Below, in pieces: positions 45,598 to 53,791 of a stretch of DNA of 64,000 nucleotides. Source of the DNA: Lichenicoccus sp963693035 (GTDB lineage: Bacteria; Pseudomonadota; Alphaproteobacteria; Acetobacterales; Acetobacteraceae); contig CAXMMQ010000006.1 of assembly GCA_963693035.2 (NCBI GenBank), forward strand, positions 310,001-374,000, written 5' to 3'. The stretch's first letter is position 1, and each line of letters begins with the position of its first letter. The notes below the pieces were generated by a model, which saw only the letters and a program-made list of their open reading frames with translations, made no database searches and had not been told where the DNA came from. The translations under genes and the position numbers were made by a program.

Positions 45598-46800
45598 TCA
45601 GCCGTCTTCGCGCAGCGACGCGGCCAGGATCGTGCCGGCATCGGTCAGGCGCAGCCGTGCCGAACGGTGGCCGTGCACCAGCACCCGTCGGAACCGGGCG
45701 CCGGCCAGGTGCACGCGCGCGCTGCCGAACGAGTAGCGCGCGAGATGGGCGAGGCGTGGACCGCCATGGCCGAAGTTGAAGCGATAGCCGGTGAGGTGCA
45801 CCGCCAGTCGGCCGTGCAGGCCGTGGCGCCGGTGGTGACGGGCGAACCAGCCACGCGGCGCGGGCTCGTCAGACACCAGCGTCATGCCTGTCGCCAATGG
45901 CCGCGCGGCGGGACGCACGCCACGTCCGGCCTCGATCGGCACGCCCTCGCGCTGGAAGCCGGCATCGAGGATGTTGGTCATCATCGCGCTGCGCTGCGGG
46001 TTGCTGCGCGCGCCGAGGATGACGCCGATCAGCCTGACGTTGCCGCGCACGGCGGAGGTCACGAGGTTATGCCCGGCGTCGGCGGTGTAGCCGGTCTTCA
46101 GGCCGTCGGTGCCCGGGTAGCTGCGCAGCATCGGGTCATGGTTGCTGATGTAGCGACCATGGAACATGAAGGCCGGCACCGAGAAGTAGTGATACTGGTC
46201 CGGGAAGTCGCGGATCAGGCTGCGCGCCAGGATAGCGAAGTCGCGCGCGGTGGAGACCTGTTCCGGGTCGGGCAGGCCGGACGCGTTGCGGAAGGTGGTG
46301 TTGCTCATGCCGAGCAGCCGCGCCTGCTGGGTCATGAGCTGGCCAAACCGGCGCTCGTCGCCGGCGCCCATCATCTCGCCCAGCGCACAGGCGGCGTCGT
46401 TCGCCGACTTGGTGACCAGCGCCAGGATGGCCTGCTCGACGGTGACGTAGGTCCCCGGCACCAGGCCCAGCTTGGACGGCTCCATCGAGGCGGCATGCAT
46501 CGAGACCGGCACCGCTTGATCGAGATTGATCCGGTTCGCGCGCAGCGACTGGAACGCGAGATACAGCGTCATCAGCTTGGTGAGGCTCGCGGGGTAGCGC
46601 TGCAGGTCCGGGTTGTACTGCTGCAGCACCTGGCCGGTCTGGGCGTCCAGCACGAAGGAGCTGACCTGGCCGACATACTGCGCCTGGGCCGGCCTGGCGC
46701 CGAGGCCGGACGCGCAGGCGACGCCTGCCGCCAGCAGCGAAAGCCAGCCGAACCGGCTCGGTCGTGCGGCGCGAAGTCTCGCGGTCTTGCCTGCAGCCAT
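45598..46800 (-). CDS. D-alanyl-D-alanine carboxypeptidase (DacA-type, S11 family) with His/Arg-rich tail
   Basis: A 400-residue exported penicillin-binding protein trimming the terminal D-Ala of peptidoglycan peptides. A signal peptide covers residues 1-41. The catalytic motifs are S72-L-T-K75, S132-A-N134 and K235-T-G237, all at normal spacing. Instead of the SPOR domain or amphipathic anchor seen in many S11 enzymes, the last 80 residues are His/Arg/Gly-rich (ARHHRRHGLHGR, LVHGHRSARLRL). The start at 46800 has GGGGA upstream; the frame runs 13 codons further. It is divergent from clpS, the usual neighbour in alphaproteobacteria. Confidence 0.93.
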   Translation of the reverse strand: MAAGKTARLRAARPSRFGWLSLLAAGVACASGLGARPAQAQYVGQVSSFVLDAQTGQVLQQYNPDLQRYPASLTKLMTLYLAFQSLRANRINLDQAVPVSMHAASMEPSKLGLVPGTYVTVEQAILALVTKSANDAACALGEMMGAGDERRFGQLMTQQARLLGMSNTTFRNASGLPDPEQVSTARDFAILARSLIRDFPDQYHYFSVPAFMFHGRYISNHDPMLRSYPGTDGLKTGYTADAGHNLVTSAVRGNVRLIGVILGARSNPQRSAMMTNILDAGFQREGVPIEAGRGVRPAARPLATGMTLVSDEPAPRGWFARHHRRHGLHGRLAVHLTGYRFNFGHGGPRLAHLARYSFGSARVHLAGARFRRVLVHGHRSARLRLTDAGTILAASLREDG

Positions 46801-47170
46801 GCGCCGTCCCCCGCCGCCCTGCCGCAAGGCAGGGCACAAAGCCTAGTCCAACCCCACCCGCAACGCCGATCTCCGGCTGCCTCGCATCGGCGTGATGACG
46901 TGACGGTAATCTGGCGCAGCGCCACGCGTCCACTGGATTCTCGTCCAATGTTAAGGGCTTGGCCGCATTTTTTAGCCCCCGCCGGCAACGCCCGCCCGCA
47001 AGGCCGTTCAAGGGCGCACGCGCGGGTGCTTCCAACGCGGGGCCGATATCCAATATAACGTGACGATGCAGATCATGCCGCCCGCAAGCCGATGCCGCAG
47101 TCCGGAGCGCACCACGCTCGCGGCCCCCGTGCTTGCGGCGATTAGGCGTCAGCCCCATCTGCCGCTGAAG
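46801..47170. other. Intergenic stretch between carboxypeptidase gene and clpS
   Basis: This 370-base divergent region holds no gene I can support. It is a mixture of GC-rich sequence and a few AT-rich patches (TGTTAAGGG and ATTTTTTAG near 46950-46975, and GATATCCAATATAAC near 47045-47059). These patches are the likely sites of the promoters for the two flanking genes. An in-frame extension of clpS to an ATG at 47066 exists but has no coding character. Confidence 0.5.
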
Positions 47171-47512
47171 ATGAGCGACACAGACAAGAACCTGCCGGGC
47201 GGCCCTCCGGGTGATAGCCCGAATACCGGGGTGGTGGTGAAGGCCCGGCCGCGGACGCGCAAGCCCGCGATGTACAAGGTCCTGATGCTGAACGACGACT
47301 ATACTCCGATGGAGTTCGTCGTGCATGTCCTTGAGCGCTTCTTCCAGAAGAACCGGGAGGAGGCAACGCGCATCATGCTGCACGTGCACAAGCGCGGGGT
47401 CGGCGTCTGCGGCGTGTTCACCTACGAGGTTGCCGAGACCAAGGTGACCCAGGTCATGGACCTCGCGCGACAGAACCAGCATCCGCTGCAATGCACGATC
47501 GAGAAGGACTAG
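47171..47512 (+). CDS. clpS: ATP-dependent Clp protease adaptor ClpS
   Basis: A 113-residue N-recognin adaptor that brings N-end-rule substrates to ClpAP. After a flexible N-terminal tail rich in Gly/Pro, the core has YKVLMLNDDYTPMEFVV (with the D-D-Y-T-P-M signature), HVHKRGVGVCGVF and AETKV. The ATG at 47171 gives the ordinary length; there is no strong ribosome binding site, and in-frame ATGs upstream are possible. clpA follows 266 nt downstream. Confidence 0.95.
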   Translation: MSDTDKNLPGGPPGDSPNTGVVVKARPRTRKPAMYKVLMLNDDYTPMEFVVHVLERFFQKNREEATRIMLHVHKRGVGVCGVFTYEVAETKVTQVMDLARQNQHPLQCTIEKD

Positions 47513-47616
47513 CGGGCGCGAAGGACTGGCGGCCGCAAAGGGAGTGGGGAGCGTTCCGCGCGACCGCGACATCGCGCGCGTGACCTTTGTTTTACCCGGC
47601 CGTCGCTGCATCGACC

Positions 47617-47645
47617 CTTTGCGGAACATGAAGCACTCCCCATTT
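47617..47645 (+). promoter_or_regulatory. Possible heat-shock (sigma-32 type) promoter for clpA
   Basis: CTTTGCG (47617-47623) is followed after 14 nt by CCCCATTT (47638-47645), which resembles the sigma-32 -10 element CCCCATNT. The -35 element is poor compared with CTTGAA. Position is 134 nt before the clpA start, in a gap of 266 nt that holds no gene, and clp genes are often heat-shock regulated. Confidence 0.3.
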
Positions 47646-47778
47646 CGAGTGCAGCGCCGCATCTGTGGCGTTTTCTCTGGCCTTCGTCGTGAAACACTTC
47701 AAAGATATCGTCCTGACGACGCGTCAGGACCTTTCCCGGTGCGTTGTCGGCCTGGCCTGATCGGAAGGAGCGTCATCC

Positions 47779-50142
47779 ATGTTGTCTCGAAACCTCGAAC
47801 AGACGCTCCACCGTGCCCTCTCCCTGGCCGGGGAGCGTCGCCACGAATACGCGACCCTCGAGCATCTGCTGCTGGGACTCGTCGATGACGGCGACGCCGC
47901 GACGGTGCTGCGCGCCTGTGGCGTCGACCTCGACAAGCTGCGCAGCGACCTGACCGAATTCCTCGACAAGGACCTCGCCGGGCTCGCATCCGAGCGGGCC
48001 AGCGAGCCGAAGCCGACCGCGGCGTTCCAGCGCGTCGTGCAGCGGGCGGCGATCCATGTGCAGTCATCCGGACGCGACGAGGTCACCGGCGCGAACGTGC
48101 TGGTCGCGCTGTTCTCCGAGCGCGAGAGCCATGCGGTCTATTTCCTGCAGCTTCAGGACATGACGCGGCTCGACGCCGTCAATTTCATCTCGCACGGCAT
48201 CGCCAAGGCGCCCGGCCGTTCCTCGCAGCGCCCGGCGACCGGTTCCGGCAACAGCGGCGGCAGCGGCGGAGACGGGCCGGAGGGCGAGCGCGAGGAGCGC
48301 GGACGTCCCGGCAAGAACCAGGACGGCCTGTCCGCCTATTGCGTCAACCTCAACAAGAAGGCGCTGGCCGGCAAGATCGACCCGCTGATCGGGCGCGACC
48401 AGGAGATCGAGCGCACCATCCAGATCCTGTGCCGCCGCACCAAGAACAATCCGCTCTATGTCGGTGATCCGGGCGTCGGCAAGACCGCCATCGCCGAGGG
48501 CCTGGCCAAGCGCATCGTCGAGGGCGACGTGCCGGAAGTGCTGGCGAAGTCGACGATCTATGCGCTCGACATGGGCGCACTGCTGGCCGGCACCCGTTAT
48601 CGCGGCGACTTCGAGGAGCGGCTGAAGGCGGTCGTCACCGAACTCGAGAACAATCCGGGCGGCATCCTGTTCATCGATGAGATCCACACCGTGATCGGCG
48701 CTGGCGCCACCTCGGGTGGTGCAATGGATGCGTCGAACCTGCTCAAGCCTGCCCTGGCGCAGGGCACGCTGCGCTGCATCGGCTCGACCACCTACAAGGA
48801 GTTCCGCACCTACTTCGAGAAGGACCGCGCGCTGGTGCGCCGGTTCCAGAAGATCGACGTCAACGAGCCGTCGATCGAGGATGCGGTCAAGATCCTGCGC
48901 GGCCTGAAGGCGAACTACGAGAAGCACCACAAGGTCCGCTACACCGAGGAGGCGATCCGTGCCTCGGTCGAGCTGGCCGCGAAATACATCCACGACCGCA
49001 AGCTGCCGGACAAGGCGATCGACGTCATCGACGAGGTCGGCGCCTCGCGGATGCTGCTGCCCGAGGGCAAGCGCCGCAAGACCGTGACCCTGCGCGATGT
49101 CGAGGAGATCGTCGCCAAGATCGCCCGCATCCCGCCCAAGAGCGTGTCCGCAGACGACAAGGAGACGCTGCGCACGCTGGAGCGTGACCTGAAGGCGATG
49201 GTGTTCGGCCAGGATCGCGCGATCGAGGCGCTCTCCGCCGCGATCAAGCTGTCCCGCGCAGGTCTGCGCGATGCCGAGAAGCCGATCGGCAACTACCTGT
49301 TCTCGGGCCCCACTGGTGTCGGAAAGACCGAGGTAGCCAAGCAGCTCGCCTCCACACTCGGCATCGAGCTGATCCGGTTCGACATGTCCGAGTACATGGA
49401 GCGGCACAGCATCTCGCGGCTGATCGGCGCACCTCCGGGGTATGTCGGTTTCGACCAGGGCGGCCTGCTGACCGACAGCATCGACCAGCATCCGCATGCG
49501 GTGCTGCTGCTCGACGAGATCGAGAAGGCGCACCAGGACCTGTACAACATCCTGTTGCAGGTGATGGACCACGGCAAGCTGACCGACCACAACGGCAAGA
49601 CCGTCGACTTCCGCAACGTCATCCTGATCATGACGACGAATGCGGGCGCTGCCGACCTGACCCGCGAGGCGATCGGCTTCGGCCGCGACAACCGCGCCGG
49701 CGAGGACGAGGAAGCGATCAAGCGCATCTTCACCCCCGAGTTCCGCAACCGTCTGGACGCCATCATCCCGTTTGCCGGCCTGACGCCTGAGATCGTGGCG
49801 CAGGTGGTCGAGAAGTTCGTGCTCCAGCTCGAGGCGCAGCTCGCCGACCGCAACGTGACCATCGAGCTGTCGTCGTCGGCCAAGGAGTGGCTCGCCGAGC
49901 GCGGCTACGACCGGCTGTATGGCGCCCGGCCGCTGGCGCGCGTCATCCAGGAGCACATCAAGAAGCCGCTGGCCGAGGAGCTGCTGTTCGGCCGCCTGGT
50001 CAAGGGTGGCTCGGTCAAGGTCAGCCTGCGCGACGGCAAGCTGGCGTTCGACTATGTCGAGGCATCAGCGGCACCGCCTCCCGCCGATCCCGAGGCCGAA
50101 GAGGGTGGCGGGTCGGAACGCGAGTCCGAGGCCGCCAACTAG
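47779..50142 (+). CDS. clpA: ATP-dependent Clp protease ATP-binding subunit ClpA
   Basis: A 787-residue AAA+ unfoldase that feeds proteins to ClpP. The N-domain (residues 1-140, two ClpN repeats: HEYATLEHLLLGL, DEVTGANVLVAL) is joined by a Gly/Ser/Glu-rich linker to D1, with Walker A GDPGVGKTA (about 231) and ILFIDEIHTVIGAG. D2 follows, with GPTGVGKTE (about 513) and VLLLDEIEKAH. An acidic tail ends the protein. AAGGAG lies upstream of the ATG. Position right after clpS and absence of a ClpB middle domain support ClpA. Confidence 0.97.
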   Translation: MLSRNLEQTLHRALSLAGERRHEYATLEHLLLGLVDDGDAATVLRACGVDLDKLRSDLTEFLDKDLAGLASERASEPKPTAAFQRVVQRAAIHVQSSGRDEVTGANVLVALFSERESHAVYFLQLQDMTRLDAVNFISHGIAKAPGRSSQRPATGSGNSGGSGGDGPEGEREERGRPGKNQDGLSAYCVNLNKKALAGKIDPLIGRDQEIERTIQILCRRTKNNPLYVGDPGVGKTAIAEGLAKRIVEGDVPEVLAKSTIYALDMGALLAGTRYRGDFEERLKAVVTELENNPGGILFIDEIHTVIGAGATSGGAMDASNLLKPALAQGTLRCIGSTTYKEFRTYFEKDRALVRRFQKIDVNEPSIEDAVKILRGLKANYEKHHKVRYTEEAIRASVELAAKYIHDRKLPDKAIDVIDEVGASRMLLPEGKRRKTVTLRDVEEIVAKIARIPPKSVSADDKETLRTLERDLKAMVFGQDRAIEALSAAIKLSRAGLRDAEKPIGNYLFSGPTGVGKTEVAKQLASTLGIELIRFDMSEYMERHSISRLIGAPPGYVGFDQGGLLTDSIDQHPHAVLLLDEIEKAHQDLYNILLQVMDHGKLTDHNGKTVDFRNVILIMTTNAGAADLTREAIGFGRDNRAGEDEEAIKRIFTPEFRNRLDAIIPFAGLTPEIVAQVVEKFVLQLEAQLADRNVTIELSSSAKEWLAERGYDRLYGARPLARVIQEHIKKPLAEELLFGRLVKGGSVKVSLRDGKLAFDYVEASAAPPPADPEAEEGGGSERESEAAN

Positions 50143-50160
50143 ACGCCCGCGCTCACCTGC

Positions 50161-50192
50161 ACGCCGGTGGCCGCCAATGCGGTCGCCGGCGT
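50161..50192. terminator. Strong 14-bp hairpin between convergent clpA and PPK2 genes
   Basis: ACGCCGGTGGCCGC-CAAT-GCGGTCGCCGGCGT pairs along 14 positions (two of them G-T wobbles) with a 4-nt loop. It stands 18 nt after the clpA stop and 15 nt from the end of the opposing gene. No T-tract follows. It is a good candidate for a shared, bidirectional terminator. Confidence 0.6.
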
Positions 50193-50207
50193 CGTCATGT
50201 CCGGCGT

Positions 50208-51092
50208 TCAGCCATCCTTCTGCAGCGCGCGCCGCGACTGCTCGAGCACCTTTTCGCTCGCCGGCGTCGGTGGCCGCAGCGACAGCCCCTCCAGGGTATT
50301 GATCATCGCCTGCACCACGACCAGGTGGGCGAACCACTTGTGGTCCGCCGGCACCACGAACCACGGCGCCTTCGGGCGCGCGGTCTGCCGGATCGCCTCC
50401 TCGTAGGCGTCCTGGTAGCCGTCCCAGAGCGCCCGCTCCTTGATATCGGCCGGCGAGAACTTCCAGTTCTTGCCGGGATCGTCGAGCCGGGCCAGCAGCC
50501 GCTGGCGCTGCTCGTCCTTCGAGATGTGCAGGAAGAACTTGAGCACGACCGTGCCCTGCCGGCCCAGATAGCGCTCGAAGGCGCGTATGTCCTGGTAGCG
50601 ATGCTTCCAGAAGCGGTCGCCGCGCAGGGTCTCGGGGATCTTCTGGCCGTCGACCAGTTCGGGATGCAGCCTGGTGACCAGCACCTCCTCGTAGTGGCTG
50701 CGGTTGAAGATGCCGATCTGGCCGCGCAGCGGCAGCGCCTGGTGGATCCGCCAGAGGAAATCGTGGCCAAGCTCGACCGGTCCCGGCTGCTTGAAGGCGT
50801 GCACCGCGACTCCCTGCGGGTTCACCCCCGACATCACCTGCCGGATGGTGCCGTCCTTGCCGCCGCCATCCATCGCCTGGAACACCGCGAGAACCGACCA
50901 GCGCCCATCGGCATACAGAAGCTGCTGCAGTTCCGACAGCCGCTCCACGCCCAGCGCCAGCAGCGCCTCGCCAGCCTGCTTGCCGAAAATCACCCCGCCC
51001 TTGCTGTCGGGATCATGGTCCGCCAGCCGGAAGCCGTCGCCCTTGCCGATGCGGTAGCGCTGGAACAGTGCCTTCAGGTCGTGCTCGGCCAC
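50208..51092 (-). CDS. ppk2: Polyphosphate kinase 2 (PPK2) family nucleotide phosphotransferase
   Basis: A 294-residue PPK2 protein that phosphorylates nucleotides using polyphosphate. Walker A is G76-G-G-G-K-D-G near residues 76-81 (AMDGGGKDGT), Walker B-like IGIFNRSHYEEVLV is near 127-139, and the lid-type motif follows. The segment MSGVNPQGVAVHAFKQP with F-L-W-R-I-H resembles class III enzymes, which act on both AMP and ADP; class is an inference. The gene follows ydfG by 4 nt in the same direction, so the two are co-transcribed, and it converges on clpA. Confidence 0.92.
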   Translation of the reverse strand: MAEHDLKALFQRYRIGKGDGFRLADHDPDSKGGVIFGKQAGEALLALGVERLSELQQLLYADGRWSVLAVFQAMDGGGKDGTIRQVMSGVNPQGVAVHAFKQPGPVELGHDFLWRIHQALPLRGQIGIFNRSHYEEVLVTRLHPELVDGQKIPETLRGDRFWKHRYQDIRAFERYLGRQGTVVLKFFLHISKDEQRQRLLARLDDPGKNWKFSPADIKERALWDGYQDAYEEAIRQTARPKAPWFVVPADHKWFAHLVVVQAMINTLEGLSLRPPTPASEKVLEQSRRALQKDG

Positions 51093-51096
51093 GGTG

Positions 51097-51852
51097 TCAG
51101 GTGGTGCGCTTGATCTGGAACGGACCCGCCGACTGGCAGGTCGGCATCAGCTCCAGACGGTTGATGTTGACATGCGCCGGCAGCCCGACCACCCACGCGA
51201 CCGCCTCGGCGATATCGTCCGGCGTCAGGGGCTCGGTGCCTTCGTAGACCTTGGCCGCCTTGGCCGCATCGCCACCAAAGCGGACCGTGCTGAACTCGCT
51301 GCCACCAACCAGCCCGGGCTCGATGTCGGTCACCCGGACATTGGTGCCGGCCAGGTCGGCTTTCAGGTTCAGGATGAACTGCCGCACGAAGGCCTTGGTC
51401 GCGCCATAGACGTTGCCGCCTGGATACGGGTAAGCGCCGGCGACGCTGCCGAGCGTCACGACATGGCCAAGATTGCGCTCGACCATCCCCGGCAACAGCG
51501 CGTGGGTGATCTGCACCAGGCCGGTGACGTTGGTCGCGATCATCCGCTCCCAGTCGGCGAGCTTGACCTCCTGCGCCGGGCCCAGCCCGAGCGCCAGCCC
51601 GGCATTATTCACCAGCACGTCGATCCGGCGCCATTCGGCCGGCAGGCTGCCGGGCAGCGCCGCCAGCGCTTCGGCATCGTTCATGTCGAGCACCAGCGGA
51701 TGCAGCGAGCTGCCGAGTTCATCGGCGAGCGCATGCAGGCGGTCCTGCCGGCGACCGGTCGCGATGACCCTGTGGCCATCATGCACGAAGCGCTGCGCGA
51801 TCGAGCGACCGAAGCCGGCGGTGGCCCCGGTCACGAGGACGGTTCGGTTCAT
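51097..51852 (-). CDS. ydfG: YdfG-like NADP-dependent 3-hydroxy acid dehydrogenase (SDR)
   Basis: A 251-residue short-chain dehydrogenase. TGATAGFG (residues 8-15), VLVNNAGLALG, then the catalytic serine and Y-G-A-T-K, and EPGLVGGSEFS resemble E. coli YdfG closely along most of the length. That enzyme oxidises L-allo-threonine and 3-hydroxy acids and reduces malonic semialdehyde. The last 15 residues diverge. The ATG at 51852 has GGAGA upstream. It is the first gene of a two-gene unit with PPK2. Confidence 0.93.
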   Translation of the reverse strand: MNRTVLVTGATAGFGRSIAQRFVHDGHRVIATGRRQDRLHALADELGSSLHPLVLDMNDAEALAALPGSLPAEWRRIDVLVNNAGLALGLGPAQEVKLADWERMIATNVTGLVQITHALLPGMVERNLGHVVTLGSVAGAYPYPGGNVYGATKAFVRQFILNLKADLAGTNVRVTDIEPGLVGGSEFSTVRFGGDAAKAAKVYEGTEPLTPDDIAEAVAWVVGLPAHVNINRLELMPTCQSAGPFQIKRTT

Positions 51853-51953
51853 AGGATCTCCAGTTTCGACACGGATGTTGTTGCGTGCAAGCGCCGTGGC
51901 ACTGGCGTCTCCGCCCACGGCGTCCCTGGCCCTGGAGCAACGCAAGGCCGGCG

Positions 51954-52220
51954 TCAGGGTTGGGACTTCACCGCCGCGACCAGCCGTTCCAGCGCCGCCT
52001 GGTCGGCGATCCGAAGGCCATCCGGCCCGAACAGGCGCAGGTTGCGCCATTGCGGCGCCGGCAACATCTCGACCACCCGCCCGAGGGCCGCTTCGCGGGT
52101 GCCGAAATACTCGTGCCGATCCGGCTGCGGATCCAAGCCCTTCCGTCGCTCGTCACCCACGACCGGCGGCGGCGGAATGCCCGGAACAGGCTCGTTCCTG
52201 AAAGCAAGGGTGTATGGCAT
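51954..52220 (-). CDS. Small hypothetical protein
   Basis: Eighty-eight residues, soluble, without signal peptide, starting MPYTLAFRNEPVPG with a Pro-rich stretch (IPPPPVVGDERR) and a C-terminal helix containing F-G-P-D-G-L-R-I-A-D. I recognise no family. Codon use is in line with its neighbours, which favours a real gene, and it sits between ydfG and the divergent yqgE with its own start ATG at 52220. Confidence 0.6.
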   Translation of the reverse strand: MPYTLAFRNEPVPGIPPPPVVGDERRKGLDPQPDRHEYFGTREAALGRVVEMLPAPQWRNLRLFGPDGLRIADQAALERLVAAVKSQP

Positions 52221-52310
52221 TAGCCCATGATCCGGTCTGGAGGCTGCCTGAAACAGCGTCTCGCGGCACGCGCCGCTTGCACAGCAGACGCATCCTGCCA
52301 CATCTGACGC

Positions 52311-52892
52311 ATGTTCTCACTGCAGCCAGATCCCGACGCCAGCCTGACCGGCCGCCTGCTGATCGCCATGCCTGCCCTGGTTTCCTCGCCCTTCGCGCAG
52401 ACCGTGGTGTTCCTCTGTGCCCACTCCGCCGAGGACGGCGCCATGGGGCTGGTGGTCAACCGGCGCCTCGGCCAGCCCGGCTTCGACGACCTGCTGGAGC
52501 AGCTTGGCGTCGCTCCGATCCCGCCGCGCCGGCGCATCACGCTATGCGCCGGCGGCCCGGTGGAAAACTCCCGCGGCTTCGTGCTGCACAGCGCGGACTG
52601 GACCGGGGACGGCAGCCTGGCCGTCGATGACAGCATCGTGCTGACCGCGAGCCTCGACGTGCTGAAGGTGATCGCCGACGGTGCCGGCCCGCGGCAGGCG
52701 CTGCTTGCCCTGGGCCATGCCACCTGGGAGCCGGGCCAGCTCGAGACGGAGATCCAGCAGAATGCCTGGCTCTCGGCGCCGGCCACCGAGGCGATCGTTT
52801 TCGGCTCCGAGCATGACAGCAAATGGCGCCGCGCCCTGGCCTCGCTGAAGATCGATCCGATACGGCTGTCCGGCGTAGTCGGCCACGCCTAA
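52311..52892 (+). CDS. YqgE/AlgH family protein (UPF0301)
   Basis: A 193-residue cytoplasmic protein of the YqgE/AlgH family. It starts SLTGRLLIAMPAL and contains VVFLCAHSAEDGAMGLVVN-type sequence, CAGGPVE and GHATWEPGQLE with a conserved N-A-W-L. Role uncertain; AlgH has been linked to regulation in Pseudomonas. It stands alone, divergent from the small hypothetical gene and convergent with the HAD gene. Confidence 0.92.
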   Translation: MFSLQPDPDASLTGRLLIAMPALVSSPFAQTVVFLCAHSAEDGAMGLVVNRRLGQPGFDDLLEQLGVAPIPPRRRITLCAGGPVENSRGFVLHSADWTGDGSLAVDDSIVLTASLDVLKVIADGAGPRQALLALGHATWEPGQLETEIQQNAWLSAPATEAIVFGSEHDSKWRRALASLKIDPIRLSGVVGHA

Positions 52893-52921
52893 GAGGCTGC
52901 CTCCTTGGTTCGTCAAATTGC

Positions 52922-53791
52922 CTACCAGACCAGCGACGGGATCGTGGCAATCGGGCTCAGGCCGGCACTACGCGCTTCGGCTTCGGCAAGGTCGTTGTCG
53001 TTGCCGATCAGTTCGGCGTGGATGCCGCCCAGCACCCAGCATGATGCAATGCCGGCGGCTTTGGCGCCGGCGATGTCGGTGGCCAGGGCGTCGCCGATTG
53101 CCAGCACGCGGTCCTGCGATATTCCCAGCATCGTGCGCACCTGCTCATAGACTTCCGGATAAGGCTTGCCGATCGAGCGGACGCTGCCGCCGAACTGGGC
53201 ATAGAGGCTGGCCAGCAGTCCGGCGCAGATGATCCGCTTGCCGCCGCGGACGATCTCCAGGTCCGGATTGGCGCATAGCATCGGCACGCCCGCCGCCACG
53301 CACGCGCGCAGCAGCGGCGTGTGCACCTCCAGCACGTCCTCGGCCTGTTCGTCGTCCGGGCCAGTATTGAGCAGCAGGTCGGCATCGGCCGGATCGGTCA
53401 CGATCTCCAGCGCCAGGCCCCGGTAGAGGTTGGCGTCCTTTTCCGGTCCGAGATGCAGCACCCGCCGTCCGATCGACGCGATCCAGGGGTCGGTCCGGCG
53501 CTCCAGCAACGAACGCGTCGCCTCGCCACTGGTCAGGATGCCGTCATAGCTGTTGTCCGACAGGCCCATGCGCCGGAGCCCTTGACGCACCGAATCGATC
53601 CGACGCGGCGCATTGGACAGCAGCACCACCTGGCGGCCGGCGTCCCGCAGCCGCTGCAGGCAACTGATCGCACCGGGATACGGGGTCAGGCCGTCATGCA
53701 CGACGCCCCAGAGATCGACGATATAGGCGTCGAACTCGTCCGCGATTGCCGCGAGATGGTCCAGGTGGCGCATGGTATGCGACGCAATCAC
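52922..53791 (-). CDS. Class IIA HAD-superfamily hydrolase (TIGR01459-like)
   Basis: A 289-residue HAD hydrolase of the class with a C2A cap, as in NagD. The nucleophile motif reads IVDLWGVVHDG, with Trp-Gly following Leu in place of the usual D-x-D-G, a feature of the TIGR01459 subgroup. LLSNAPR gives the second motif and IGKPYPEVYE plus AIGDALATDIAGA the last ones. Substrate unknown. The GTG at 53791 overlaps the pyrD stop (GTGA) and has AAGGGA upstream; an ATG at 53773 is possible. Confidence 0.88.
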   Translation of the reverse strand: MIASHTMRHLDHLAAIADEFDAYIVDLWGVVHDGLTPYPGAISCLQRLRDAGRQVVLLSNAPRRIDSVRQGLRRMGLSDNSYDGILTSGEATRSLLERRTDPWIASIGRRVLHLGPEKDANLYRGLALEIVTDPADADLLLNTGPDDEQAEDVLEVHTPLLRACVAAGVPMLCANPDLEIVRGGKRIICAGLLASLYAQFGGSVRSIGKPYPEVYEQVRTMLGISQDRVLAIGDALATDIAGAKAAGIASCWVLGGIHAELIGNDNDLAEAEARSAGLSPIATIPSLVW

